Positions 1 to 7,634 are shown, counted from the stretch's first letter. The stretch: DNA of 9,341 bases from Amnimonas aquatica (GCF_002943415.1 NZ_PTQZ01000049.1:1-9341), one strand, 5' to 3'. Translations and numbers: made by a program. The notes: a model not told the origin generated them from the sequence alone.

Positions 1-1
1 C

Positions 2-430
2 TATGCCGAAGTGCCTTACGAGGACTGGCTGCGGGCGCTCACAGGCACCACGCTGCGCGAGCAGTTCGGCATCGAGCGCAACCATTTCGACCGCCTGGTG
101 CACTTCCTCTTCGGGCTGCTGTTCTTCCGCCCGCTGCGCGAACTGCTGGATGACCGCCTGACCCTGCCGCCGGCCTGGCGCATCGCGCTACCGGTGCTGA
201 TCCTGGCGTTCATCTCCATGCTCTACGAGTTCGTCGAGTGGGCCGCCGCCGAGTACTTTGGCGGTGGTCTGGGCATGGCCTACCTGGGCACCCAGGGCGA
301 TGTCTGGGATGCCCACAAGGACATGGCGCTGGCCCTGCTCGGGTCGCTGCTCGCACCCTTCATGGACCGGCGCGCGCTGCGCCTGTCGCCGACATCCCCC
401 CTGACACCACGCACTTCTCACGCCGGATGA
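2..430 (+). CDS. DUF2238 / YjdF-family inner-membrane protein, 5' truncated by window edge
   Basis: This is the C-terminal part of a small polytopic membrane protein. The reading frame is open from base 2 (Tyr-Ala-Glu-Val-Pro-Tyr-Glu...), so the GTG at 11 is very probably internal and the true start lies outside the window. Recognisable family features are the YAEVPY stretch before an amphipathic segment, ERNHFDRLVHF, a hydrophobic segment leading into YEFVEWAAAEYF, and LGTQGDVWDAHKDM followed by a last membrane segment (ALALLGSLLAPF). This order matches the YjdF/DUF2238 family of integral membrane proteins, whose biochemical role is not established. The C-terminal tail after the last membrane segment (about 25 residues, rich in Pro, Thr and Ser) is hydrophilic. 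The stop TGA lies 7 bases before the next gene, so the two may be cotranscribed. The family call is from remembered motifs, not a search. Confidence 0.8.
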   Translation, partial: YAEVPYEDWLRALTGTTLREQFGIERNHFDRLVHFLFGLLFFRPLRELLDDRLTLPPAWRIALPVLILAFISMLYEFVEWAAAEYFGGGLGMAYLGTQGDVWDAHKDMALALLGSLLAPFMDRRALRLSPTSPLTPRTSHAG

Positions 431-437
431 CCCCGCC

Positions 438-1835
438 ATGACCGATCACACCGCTGCCCTGAACACGTCCGCGCCGGCCGCCGCCGCGCCATCCGCGGCG
501 CCGCCTGCCGTGCCGCTGGCGCCGAAGCGCGAGATCTTCGGCTGGGCCATGTACGACTTCGCCAACCAGGCCTACACGCTGCTCATCATCACGGTGATCT
601 TCGGCGACCTGTTCACCCGCGTGATCGTCGGCGATGCGCCGGACTACCGGCTCGGCAACCTGCTGTGGAGCCTGTGCATCGCGCTCAGCTGCCTGGCGGT
701 GGCGCTGGTGAACCCGGTCTGCGGTGCCATCATGGACTACACCGCGACGCGCAAGCGCTTCCTGTTCGTGACCTATGTGCTGACCGTGACCGGCACTGCG
801 CTGCTGTATTTCGTCGAGCCGGGCTGGATCGCCTTCGCCATGCTGCTGATCATCGTGACCAATTTCGCCTTCGCGCTGGGTGAGGGTTTCATTGCCAGCT
901 TCCTCACCGACCTCGGGCCGCGCGAATCGCTGGGCTGGATCTCCGGACTGGGCTGGGGACTGGGCTACATCGGCGGCCTGGTGGCGACGGCGTTCTCGGT
1001 GGCCTGGCTGGGCGAGGTGAGTCTGGAGAACTACGACACCGTGCGCTGGGTCGGCCCGTTCACCGCCGCCTTCGTGCTGCTCGGCTGCCTGCCTACCTTT
1101 TTCTGGCTGCGCGAGCGGGGCAGGGCGCGCGTGCTGCCGGCCGGCGAATCTGTGCTGCACCTGGGCTTCCGCCGCCTGCGCGAGACCTGGAGCGAAATGC
1201 AGCAGTTCCGCGACCTGCGCCGGCTGCTGCTGTCGATCTTCTTCTCCATGGCCGGCATCGCCATCATCGTCAGCTTCGCCTTCATCTACGGCGCGCAGGT
1301 GATCGGCTGGGACGACGACGTGCGCGCGCTCATGTTCGTCATCGTGCAGTTCAACGCCGCCGTCGGCGCCATCGGCTTCGGCGTGCTGCAGAGCCGCATC
1401 GGCTCGCGCCTCACCTACCTGCTGTCGCAGGGTCTGTGGGTGGTGGCCATCCTGGCGATCTGGCTGACGCCCGAGGTGGCGGCGCTGGGCCGCGAACACC
1501 TGGGCACCGACTGGCAGGCCCAGCATGTGTTCCTGGTCGCCGGCTGCCTCGCCGGCCTCAGTCTGGGGTCGGCGCAGTCGGCCGGGCGCGCGCTGGTCGG
1601 CCTGCTCACCCCGGCGGGCAAGTCGGCGGAGTTCTTCGGCCTCTGGGGCACGGCGGCCAAGCTGGCGGCGGTGTTCGGCATGATCGGCCTGGGCCTGCTG
1701 CAGCTGTTCTTCGGCCTGGCCGACGCCATCCTGTTCTGCCTGGCGCTGTTCGCCATCTCCATGCTGATCGTGGCCGGTGTCGACGAGCGCCGTGGCATGG
1801 CGGCGGCGGATGCCTGGCAGGCACGCGGCGACTGA
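438..1835 (+). CDS. MFS transporter, UMF1 / Atg22-like type
   Basis: This encodes a 465-residue integral membrane protein with many long hydrophobic stretches, consistent with about twelve membrane helices. The signature WAMYDFANQAYT at residues 36-47 is characteristic of the bacterial UMF1 group related to the yeast vacuolar effluxer Atg22. A typical MFS cytoplasmic loop follows helix 3 (DYTATRKR, about residues 98-105). Substrates of bacterial members are mostly unknown, and nothing here proves export of a particular compound. The first 30 residues are an Ala/Pro-rich low-complexity tail with no signal peptide character. The ATG at 438 has only a weak upstream GGA (425-427), but no better in-frame start precedes the signature. 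The gene follows the YjdF-like gene by 7 bases and is separated from the prp operon by a hairpin and a promoter region, so a shared pathway with propionate metabolism is not implied. Confidence 0.85.
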   Translation: MTDHTAALNTSAPAAAAPSAAPPAVPLAPKREIFGWAMYDFANQAYTLLIITVIFGDLFTRVIVGDAPDYRLGNLLWSLCIALSCLAVALVNPVCGAIMDYTATRKRFLFVTYVLTVTGTALLYFVEPGWIAFAMLLIIVTNFAFALGEGFIASFLTDLGPRESLGWISGLGWGLGYIGGLVATAFSVAWLGEVSLENYDTVRWVGPFTAAFVLLGCLPTFFWLRERGRARVLPAGESVLHLGFRRLRETWSEMQQFRDLRRLLLSIFFSMAGIAIIVSFAFIYGAQVIGWDDDVRALMFVIVQFNAAVGAIGFGVLQSRIGSRLTYLLSQGLWVVAILAIWLTPEVAALGREHLGTDWQAQHVFLVAGCLAGLSLGSAQSAGRALVGLLTPAGKSAEFFGLWGTAAKLAAVFGMIGLGLLQLFFGLADAILFCLALFAISMLIVAGVDERRGMAAADAWQARGD

Positions 1836-1846
1836 TGCCGCAGGAG

Positions 1847-1868
1847 GGCGTTCCCGGCGGGGGACGCC
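1847..1868 (+). terminator. GC-rich hairpin after the MFS gene, possible terminator
   Basis: A 9-base-pair stem including one G-T wobble (1847-1855 with 1860-1868) closes a GGCG loop, starting 11 bases after the transporter stop. No T tract follows, so intrinsic termination would be weak. It could instead be a 3' end stabiliser or a pause site. It marks the probable boundary between the upstream pair of membrane genes and the prp operon. Confidence 0.35.
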
Positions 1869-1903
1869 GGCCCGTGCCATAGCACTTTGGTCCAGTAGGG
1901 GAA

Positions 1904-1915
1904 TGTGTCGACAAA
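1904..1915. promoter_or_regulatory. Imperfect second operator-like site
   Basis: TGTGTCGACAAA contains the palindrome TGTCGACA (1906-1913) and shares the core TGTnGACAA with the perfect inverted repeat at 1975-1988. The two sites are 72 bp apart centre to centre, close to seven helical turns, and this one lies just upstream of the proposed -35 box. A role as an auxiliary operator for the GntR-family regulator encoded downstream is inferred. Confidence 0.35.
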
Positions 1916-1931
1916 ATCGGCTGATTTCGGG

Positions 1932-1958
1932 TTGACCAAGCGGTTTCACGGGTTTAAT
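1932..1958 (+). promoter_or_regulatory. Candidate sigma70 promoter of the prp operon
   Basis: TTGACC at 1932-1937 matches five of six positions of the -35 consensus. TTTAAT at 1953-1958 matches five of six positions of the -10 consensus, with a short 15-bp spacer. An alternative -10 (TAATGT, 1955-1960) gives a 17-bp spacer but matches poorly. This is one of the few AT-richer patches in the gap before the regulator gene. A start near 1965 would place the inverted repeat at 1975-1988 just downstream of +1, a position suited to repression. The assignment is by eye and a start site has not been shown. Confidence 0.45.
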
Positions 1959-1974
1959 GTCACGCCACCTGCAA

Positions 1975-1988
1975 GATTGTAGACAATC
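1975..1988. promoter_or_regulatory. Perfect inverted repeat, probable GntR-family operator
   Basis: GATTGT and ACAATC are exact reverse complements separated by AG. The site contains a TTGT-n2-ACAA core, which resembles operators bound by FadR-type (FCD subfamily) GntR regulators. It lies between the candidate promoter and the gene for exactly such a regulator. Binding by that protein, with release by a methylcitrate cycle intermediate, is inference from the arrangement. Confidence 0.6.
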
Positions 1989-2071
1989 CGGCCAGAATGC
2001 ATGACTGACATGACGCCAGGCTCCGCGAAGTTTCCAGCGAGCGTTCCGCAAGCCGTCGGCGACGGCGTGGC

Positions 2072-2075
2072 GGAG
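2072..2075 (+). promoter_or_regulatory. Shine-Dalgarno site that supports the 2082 start of the regulator
   Basis: GGAG sits 6 bases before the ATG at 2082. The upstream in-frame ATGs at 2001 and 2010 have no purine-rich site at a suitable distance. This favours the shorter form of the regulator. Confidence 0.5.
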
Positions 2076-2081
2076 CCGCTG

Positions 2082-2831
2082 ATGCTGGACGAGCCGCGTC
2101 AGACCCTGGCCGACAAGGTCTTCGCGCAGATCCAGGATGCCATCGTCAAGGGCGAGCTGGCTGCCGGCTCGCGGGTCTCCGAAGCCGAGCTGGTGGCGCG
2201 CTACGGTGTCTCGCGCGGCCCCTTGCGCGAGGCCCTGCGCCGGCTCGAAGGCCGGCAGCTGATCACCCGCATCCCGCATGTCGGCGTGCGCATCATGGCG
2301 CTGTCGCTGGACGAGCTGCTGCAGATCTACCAGGTGCGCGAGACCCTGGAAGGCCTGGCCTGCCGCCTCGCCGCCGAGCACATGACCGATGCCGAGATCG
2401 CCGACCTGAAGGCGCTGCTGCGCCGCCACGAACAGCAGATCGCCGAGCAGGAAGGCCGCGCCTACATCCAGGAAGAAGGCAATGTCGACTTCCACTACCG
2501 CGTCATCCACGGCAGCCACAACGCGGTGCTGATCCAGATGCTGTGCGGCGAGCTCTACCACCGCGTGCGCATCTACCGCGGCCAGTTCTCGCTCACCGAA
2601 GGCCGCCCGGCGAAAGCGCTGGGCGAGCACCAGCGCATCGTCGAGGCCATCGAGGCCCGCGACGGCGAGCTCGCCGAATTCCTCATGCGTCGCCACATCG
2701 CCACCGCCCGCGCCAACATCGAGGCCCGCGTGCGTGACGGCGGCGCTCGCGCCGATGCCGAAGGGCAGGGCGCGGCCCCCTTTCCAGCCACAACCCCCGA
2801 AACGCCGGCGATCCCGGCCAGGAGTGCGTAA
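2082..2831 (+). CDS. GntR-family transcriptional regulator, FCD (FadR-like) subfamily, of the methylcitrate operon
   Basis: This is a DNA-binding regulator of 249 residues from the ATG at 2082, or 276 from the ATG at 2001. An N-terminal winged helix-turn-helix comes first ([19 protein letters not shown] at residues 8-26, then [25 protein letters not shown] at 32-56). An all-helical FCD ligand domain follows (about 75-218). The usual metal-binding pattern is present as Asn134, His138, His183 and His205, with Asn where many members have Asp. The last 30 residues are Ala/Pro-rich and probably disordered. I prefer 2082 because it has a GGAG at 6 bases. In the 27 codons before it, six of the first 17 end in A or T (ACT, CCA, TTT, CCA, GTT, CAA), unlike the rest of the gene. 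The stop overlaps the prpB start by one base (TAATG). Placement suggests an autoregulated repressor of prp genes sensing 2-methylcitrate or a relative, but the ligand is not shown. Confidence 0.88.
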   Translation: MLDEPRQTLADKVFAQIQDAIVKGELAAGSRVSEAELVARYGVSRGPLREALRRLEGRQLITRIPHVGVRIMALSLDELLQIYQVRETLEGLACRLAAEHMTDAEIADLKALLRRHEQQIAEQEGRAYIQEEGNVDFHYRVIHGSHNAVLIQMLCGELYHRVRIYRGQFSLTEGRPAKALGEHQRIVEAIEARDGELAEFLMRRHIATARANIEARVRDGGARADAEGQGAAPFPATTPETPAIPARSA

Positions 2832-3715
2832 TGTCAGTGAAACCCAGTGCCGGTCGTCGCTTCCGCGATGCCATCGCCGCCGAAAAGCCGCTGCAGGTCA
2901 TGGGCACGGTCAATGCCTATGCCGCCATGATGGCGACCCAGGTCGGCTACAAGGCCATCTACCTGTCCGGCGCCGGCGTGGCGAACTACTCCTACGGCCT
3001 GCCGGACCTGGGCATCACCTCGCTGGATGACGTGCTCACCGACGTGCGTCGCGTCACCGCCGCCGTCGACACGCCGCTGCTGGTCGACATCGACACCGGC
3101 TGGGGCGGGGCGTTCAACATCGGCCGCACCATCAAGGAAATGATCAAGGCCGGCGCCGCCGCCGTGCACATCGAGGACCAGGTCGCGCAGAAGCGCTGCG
3201 GCCACCGTCCGAACAAGGAGATCGTCGCCATCGACGAGATGGTCGACCGCGTGAAGGCTGCCGTCGACGCCAAGACCGACAGCGAATTCGTGGTCATGGC
3301 CCGTACCGATTCGCTGCAGAAGGAAGGCCTGAACGGCGTCATCGACCGCATCAGCGCCTATGTCGAAGCCGGCGCCGACGCCATCTTCGCCGAGGCCATG
3401 ACCGACATCACCATGTACCGCAAGGTCTGCGACGCCGTGAACGTGCCGGTGCTGGCCAACATCACCGAGTTCGGCGACACGCCGTACTACACCACCCAGG
3501 AGCTGGGCGAGCAGGGCATCGCCATGGTGCTCTACCCGCTGTCCGGCACCCGCGCCATGCAGAAGGCCGCGCTGGCCGTCTACGAGGCCGTGCGCAAGGA
3601 AGGCACCCAGGTCAACGTGCTCGACCTGATGCAGAAGCGCAAGGAGCTCTACGAGTACCTGAACTACCACAGCTACGAAGACAAGATCGATCAGCTGTTC
3701 TCGAAGAACAAGTGA
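2831..3715 (+). CDS. prpB: 2-methylisocitrate lyase
   Basis: PrpB cleaves 2-methylisocitrate to pyruvate and succinate, the last step of the methylcitrate cycle, in the cytoplasm. The protein has 294 residues, close to the roughly 296 of the E. coli enzyme, and belongs to the isocitrate lyase/PEP mutase superfamily of Mg-dependent TIM barrels. Visible hallmarks are the metal-site region DIDTGWGG (86-93), the HIEDQ strand (113-117) and the catalytic loop KRCGH (121-125), whose Cys and flanking residues are typical of methylisocitrate lyase. The SGAGVAN segment near residue 46 is a substrate-binding loop typical of the family. The start is well supported by AGGAG at 2820-2824, 6 bases upstream. 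Its ATG overlaps the regulator stop codon by one base, so translation is probably coupled, and prpC follows after 43 bases. Confidence 0.97.
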   Translation: MSVKPSAGRRFRDAIAAEKPLQVMGTVNAYAAMMATQVGYKAIYLSGAGVANYSYGLPDLGITSLDDVLTDVRRVTAAVDTPLLVDIDTGWGGAFNIGRTIKEMIKAGAAAVHIEDQVAQKRCGHRPNKEIVAIDEMVDRVKAAVDAKTDSEFVVMARTDSLQKEGLNGVIDRISAYVEAGADAIFAEAMTDITMYRKVCDAVNVPVLANITEFGDTPYYTTQELGEQGIAMVLYPLSGTRAMQKAALAVYEAVRKEGTQVNVLDLMQKRKELYEYLNYHSYEDKIDQLFSKNK

Positions 3716-3746
3716 CTGACTTTCAAAACAAGATCGGAACCCGACC

Positions 3747-3751
3747 AGGAG
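3747..3751 (+). promoter_or_regulatory. Shine-Dalgarno site deciding the prpC start
   Basis: AGGAG ends one base before the ATG at 3753, which is too close, and 7 bases before the ATG at 3759, which is ideal. This selects the second ATG. Confidence 0.75.
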
Positions 3752-3758
3752 AATGACA

Positions 3759-4913
3759 ATGAGTGAAACGCAACAGGTCCTCCCGAAGGCCAAGAAGTCC
3801 GTCGCCCTGTCCGGCACCGCCGCCGGCAACACCGCGCTCTGCACCGTCGGCCGCACCGGCAACGACCTGGCCTACCGCGGCTACGACATCCTCGACCTGG
3901 CCACCACCAGCGAGTTCGAGGAAATCGCCCACCTGCTGGTGCACGGCAAGCTGCCGACCGTCGCCGAGCTGGCCGCCTACAAGACCAAGCTGAAGTCGCT
4001 GCGCGGCCTGCCGGCCGCCGTCAAGGTCGCTCTCGAGCAGCTGCCGCCGTCGTCGCACCCGATGGACGTGATGCGCACCGGCGTGTCCGTGCTCGGCTGC
4101 GTGAAGCCGGAGAAGGACGATCACAACCACCCGGGCGCGCGCGACATCGCCGACAAGCTGATGGCGTCGCTGGGCTCCATCCTGCTCTACTGGTACCACT
4201 TCGCCTACAACGGCAAGCGTATCGAAGTCGAGACCGACGATGACTCCATCGGCGGCCACTTCCTGCACCTGCTGCACGGCGAGAAGCCGAAGGACAGCTG
4301 GGTCCGCGCCATGCACACCTCGCTGATCCTGTACGCCGAGCACGAGTTCAACGCCTCGACCTTCACCTCGCGCGTGGTCGCCGGCACCGGCTCCGACATC
4401 TACTCGGCCATCTGCGGCGGCATCGGTGCCCTGCGCGGTCCGAAGCACGGCGGTGCCAACGAAGTCGCCTTCGAGATCCAGAAGCGCTACGACAACCCGG
4501 ACGAAGCCGAGGCCGACATCCGCGAGCGCGTCGGCCGCAAGGAAGTGGTCATCGGTTTCGGCCACCCGGTCTACACCGTGTCCGACCCGCGCAACAAGGT
4601 GATCAAGCAGGTTGCCCTGGACCTGTCGAAGGAAGCCGGCAGCACCAAGATGTTCGACATCGCCGAACGTCTGGAAAGCGTGATGTGGGACATCAAGAAG
4701 ATGTTCCCGAACCTGGACTGGTTCAGCGCCGTCAGCTACCACGTCATGGGCGTGCCCACCGACATGTTCACGCCGCTGTTCGTGATCGCCCGCACCTCCG
4801 GCTGGAGCGCGCACATCATCGAGCAGCGCATCGACGGCAAGATCATCCGCCCGAGCGCCAACTACGTCGGACCGGAAGACCAGAAGTTCGTGCCGATCCA
4901 GGACCGCAAGTAA
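3759..4913 (+). CDS. prpC: 2-methylcitrate synthase
   Basis: PrpC condenses propionyl-CoA with oxaloacetate to give 2-methylcitrate and CoA, the entry step of the cycle. The 384-residue product is a citrate synthase-fold enzyme of the short type, near the 389 residues of E. coli PrpC. The catalytic triad can be placed: His230 in KHGGANE, His269 in GFGHPVY and Asp335 in GVPTDMFTP. Other landmarks are [18 protein letters not shown] near the N-terminus and the C-terminal substrate/CoA region [14 protein letters not shown]. The start at 3759 is chosen over the ATG at 3753 because of AGGAG spacing; the difference is two residues. The distinction from ordinary citrate synthase rests on overall similarity and position between prpB and acnD. 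A 120-base gap with hairpins separates it from acnD. Confidence 0.96.
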   Translation: MSETQQVLPKAKKSVALSGTAAGNTALCTVGRTGNDLAYRGYDILDLATTSEFEEIAHLLVHGKLPTVAELAAYKTKLKSLRGLPAAVKVALEQLPPSSHPMDVMRTGVSVLGCVKPEKDDHNHPGARDIADKLMASLGSILLYWYHFAYNGKRIEVETDDDSIGGHFLHLLHGEKPKDSWVRAMHTSLILYAEHEFNASTFTSRVVAGTGSDIYSAICGGIGALRGPKHGGANEVAFEIQKRYDNPDEAEADIRERVGRKEVVIGFGHPVYTVSDPRNKVIKQVALDLSKEAGSTKMFDIAERLESVMWDIKKMFPNLDWFSAVSYHVMGVPTDMFTPLFVIARTSGWSAHIIEQRIDGKIIRPSANYVGPEDQKFVPIQDRK

Positions 4914-4931
4914 GCGGCAGGAAGCAGAAGG

Positions 4932-4950
4932 GGGACCGCATGGCGGTCCC
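4932..4950 (+). other. Hairpin in the prpC-acnD gap
   Basis: An 8-base-pair perfect stem (GGGACCGC at 4932-4939 with GCGGTCCC at 4943-4950) closes a three-base loop. It lies 18 bases after the prpC stop and has no T tract. It may block 3' exonucleases and stabilise the prpB-prpC part of the message, a role inferred from position. Confidence 0.5.
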
Positions 4951-4959
4951 GGCCCGACC

Positions 4960-5000
4960 AGCCCCGCTTCCTGTCCGCACCGGACCGGGAGCGGGGCTTT
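4960..5000 (+). terminator. Terminator-like hairpin inside the operon, between prpC and acnD
   Basis: AGCCCCGCT (4960-4968) pairs perfectly with AGCGGGGCT (4990-4998). A smaller inner stem, GTCCG with CGGAC, forms around a CAC loop (4973-4985). The outer stem runs directly into TTT before C-rich sequence. This has the shape of an intrinsic terminator with a short T tract, so partial termination or a processing/stabilising role is likely. It does not contain the acnD ribosome site, which lies some 25 bases further on. Confidence 0.5.
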
Positions 5001-5033
5001 CGCCCTTCCGGGGCGCTGATCCAGAGAGACATC

Positions 5034-7634
5034 ATGAACAGAGAATTCCGCAAGAACCTGCCCGGCACGTCGCTCGACTACTTCGACGCCCGCGCCGCGG
5101 TGGATGCCATCAAGCCGGGCGCCTGGGACGGCCTGCCGTACACCGCCCGCATCCATGCCGAGAACATCGTGCGCAAGGCCGACCCGGCCATCATCACCGA
5201 AAGCCTGACGCAGCTCATCGAGCGCAAGCGCGAGCGCGACTTCCCGTGGTTCCCGGCGCGCGTGGTCTGCCACGACATCCTCGGCCAGACCGCGCTGGTC
5301 GACCTCGCCGGCCTGCGTGACGCCATCGCCGACCAGGGCGGCGACCCCGCCAAGGTCAATCCGGTGGTGCCGGTGCAGCTGATCGTCGACCATTCGCTGG
5401 CCGTCGAATGCGGCGGCTTCGATCCGGACGCGTTCCAGAAGAATCGCGACATCGAAGATCGCCGCAACGAAGACCGCTTCCACTTCATCAACTGGACCAA
5501 GACCGCGTTCGACAACATCGACGTGATCCCGGCCGGCAACGGCATCATGCACCAGATCAATCTGGAGAAGATGTCGCCGGTGATCCACAGCCAGAACGGC
5601 CTGGCCTTCCCGGACACCTGTGTCGGCACCGACTCGCACACCCCGCATGTCGATGCGCTGGGCGTGATCTCGGTGGGCGTGGGCGGTCTCGAGGCCGAAA
5701 ACGTCATGCTCGGCCGCGCGTCCTGGATGCGCACTCCGGACATGGTCGGCGTCGAGCTGACCGGCAAGCGCCAGCCCGGCATCACCGCCACCGACATCGT
5801 GCTGGCGCTGACCGAGTTCCTGCGCAAGGAGCGCGTCGTCGGCTCGTACCTGGAGTTCTACGGCGAGGGCGTGCCCGGCCTGACCATCGGCGACCGCGCC
5901 ACCATCTCCAACATGGCCCCGGAATACGGCGCCACCGCCGCCATGTTCTCCATCGACGAACAGACGCTGACCTACCTGCGCCTCACCGGCCGCACCGACG
6001 AGCAGGTCGCCCTGGTCGAGACCTACGCCAAGGAAGCCGGCCTGTGGTCGGACACGCTGGCCAAGGCCGAGTTCGAGCGCGTGCTGACGTTCGACCTGTC
6101 GAGCGTGGTGCGCAACATGGCCGGCCCGTCGAACCCGCATCGCCGCCTGCCGGTGTCGGCGCTCAAGGAGCGCGGCATCGCCGTCGATCTCGACAAGGCG
6201 CGTGCCGAAGAAGCCCAGGGCCTGATGCCGGATGGCGCGGTGATCATCGCCGCCATCACCTCGTGCACCAACACCTCCAACCCGCGCAACGTCATCGCCG
6301 CCGGCCTGCTGGCGCGCAATGCCCGCCAGCTCGGCCTGGTGCGCAAGCCCTGGGTGAAGTCGTCGCTGGCGCCGGGCTCCAAGGTGGTCGAGCTGTACCT
6401 GAAGGAAGCCGGCCTGATGGAGGACCTCGAGGCCCTGGGCTTCGGCATCGTCGCCTTCGCCTGCACCACCTGCAACGGCATGTCCGGCGCGCTCGATCCG
6501 AAGATCCAGCAGGAGATCGTCGAACGCGACCTGTACGCGACCGCCGTGCTCTCCGGCAACCGCAACTTCGACGGCCGCATCCATCCGCATGCCAAGCAGG
6601 CCTTCCTGGCTTCGCCGCCGCTGGTCGTGGCCTACGCCATCGCCGGCACCATCCGCTTCGACATCGAGCAGGACGTGCTCGCCGTGGTCGACGGCCGCGA
6701 GATCCGCCTCAAGGACATCTGGCCGTCGGACGAGGAGATCGACGAGCTGGTGGCGAAGTCGGTGAAGCCGGCCCAGTTCAACCAGATCTACATCCCGATG
6801 TTCGAGAAGCAGGATGCGGAGAAGGCCGCTTCCCCGCTGTACGACTGGCGCGAAATGTCGACCTACATCCGCCGTCCGCCGTACTGGGAAGGCGCGCTGG
6901 CCGGCGAGCGCACGCTCAAGGGCATGCGTCCGCTGGCGGTGCTGCCGGACAACATCACCACCGACCATCTGTCGCCGTCGAACGCGATCGTGATGAACTC
7001 GGCCGCCGGCGAGTACCTGCACAAGATGGGCCTGCCGGAAGAGGACTTCAACTCCTACGCCACCCACCGCGGCGACCACCTGACCACGCAGCGCGCAACC
7101 TTCGCCAACAAGGAGCTGGTCAACGAGATGGCCGTGGTCGACGGCCAGGTCAAGAAGGGCTCGCTGGCGCGCATCGAGCCGGAAGGCAAGGTCACGCGCA
7201 TGTGGGAAGCCATCGAGACCTACATGGAGCGCAAGCAGCCGCTGATCATCATCGCCGGTGCCGACTACGGCCAGGGCTCGTCGCGTGACTGGGCCGCCAA
7301 GGGCGTGCGCCTGGCCGGCGTGGAGGCGATCGCGGCGGAAGGCTTCGAGCGCATCCACCGCACCAACCTGATCGGCATGGGCGTGCTGCCGCTGGAGTTC
7401 AAGCCGGGCACCACGCGCCTGACGCTGGCCATCGACGGCACCGAGACCTATGACGTGGAAGGCGCGCTGGCGCCGCGCGCGACGCTGACGCTGGTGGTCA
7501 ACCGCCGCAACGGCGAAGTCGTGCGCGTGCCGGTGACCTGCCGTCTCGACTCCGACGAGGAAGTGTCGGTGTACGAGGCTGGCGGCGTGCTGCAGCGCTT
7601 CGCCAAGGACTTCCTGGAGGCGACCACGGCATGA
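5034..7634 (+). CDS. acnD: Fe/S-dependent 2-methylcitrate dehydratase
   Basis: AcnD dehydrates 2-methylcitrate to a methylaconitate isomer and works with PrpF, replacing the cofactor-free dehydratase PrpD. The 866-residue protein has the length and layout of the aconitase A/AcnD type. The 4Fe-4S ligands are visible as Cys411 (SCTNTSNP) and Cys477 and Cys480 (CTTCNG). The motif GTDSHTPH lies at 198-205. The C-terminal swivel domain carries the active-site loop ADYGQGSSRDWAAKG at 743-757. The start at 5034 has a modest purine site (GAGAGA) about 5-8 bases upstream, and no better ATG is near. Its stop overlaps the prpF start (ATGA), a sign of coupled translation. Identity as AcnD rather than the housekeeping aconitase AcnA rests on the prpC and prpF neighbours as well as sequence. 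An Fe-S enzyme makes this step sensitive to iron and oxidants. Confidence 0.95.
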   Translation: MNREFRKNLPGTSLDYFDARAAVDAIKPGAWDGLPYTARIHAENIVRKADPAIITESLTQLIERKRERDFPWFPARVVCHDILGQTALVDLAGLRDAIADQGGDPAKVNPVVPVQLIVDHSLAVECGGFDPDAFQKNRDIEDRRNEDRFHFINWTKTAFDNIDVIPAGNGIMHQINLEKMSPVIHSQNGLAFPDTCVGTDSHTPHVDALGVISVGVGGLEAENVMLGRASWMRTPDMVGVELTGKRQPGITATDIVLALTEFLRKERVVGSYLEFYGEGVPGLTIGDRATISNMAPEYGATAAMFSIDEQTLTYLRLTGRTDEQVALVETYAKEAGLWSDTLAKAEFERVLTFDLSSVVRNMAGPSNPHRRLPVSALKERGIAVDLDKARAEEAQGLMPDGAVIIAAITSCTNTSNPRNVIAAGLLARNARQLGLVRKPWVKSSLAPGSKVVELYLKEAGLMEDLEALGFGIVAFACTTCNGMSGALDPKIQQEIVERDLYATAVLSGNRNFDGRIHPHAKQAFLASPPLVVAYAIAGTIRFDIEQDVLAVVDGREIRLKDIWPSDEEIDELVAKSVKPAQFNQIYIPMFEKQDAEKAASPLYDWREMSTYIRRPPYWEGALAGERTLKGMRPLAVLPDNITTDHLSPSNAIVMNSAAGEYLHKMGLPEEDFNSYATHRGDHLTTQRATFANKELVNEMAVVDGQVKKGSLARIEPEGKVTRMWEAIETYMERKQPLIIIAGADYGQGSSRDWAAKGVRLAGVEAIAAEGFERIHRTNLIGMGVLPLEFKPGTTRLTLAIDGTETYDVEGALAPRATLTLVVNRRNGEVVRVPVTCRLDSDEEVSVYEAGGVLQRFAKDFLEATTA

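Noticed and set aside
438..1835. Transporter as the propionate or methylcitrate importer of the operon
   Set aside because: It is separated from the operon by a hairpin, a promoter and operator sites, and its family has no established link to propionate.
360..2696. Long open frame on the minus strand, opposite the transporter and regulator (778 codons)
   Set aside because: It is antisense to recognised genes and its Ala/Gln/Arg/His-rich product is a codon-bias artefact with no recognisable domain.
3753..3758. ATG at 3753 as the prpC start
   Set aside because: Only one base separates it from AGGAG; the ATG at 3759 has the proper 7-base spacing.
4932..5000. Hairpins in the prpC-acnD gap as a repeat family element (REP-like) or riboswitch
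   Set aside because: The two stems differ in sequence, no other copy is visible in the window, and the gap is too short and lacks recognisable riboswitch consensus segments.
5408..7288. Plus-strand alternative frame within acnD (626 codons)
   Set aside because: Its Arg/His/Pro/Gly-rich product is typical of an off-frame reading of a high-GC gene, and acnD itself is conserved across the whole stretch.
3723..7358. Very long open frame on the minus strand, opposite prpC and acnD (1211 codons)
   Set aside because: It lies antisense to two clearly recognised enzymes. Its composition (Val, Gly, His, Ala, Asp, Arg, Leu) is what high-GC third positions produce on the opposite strand. No domain is recognisable.
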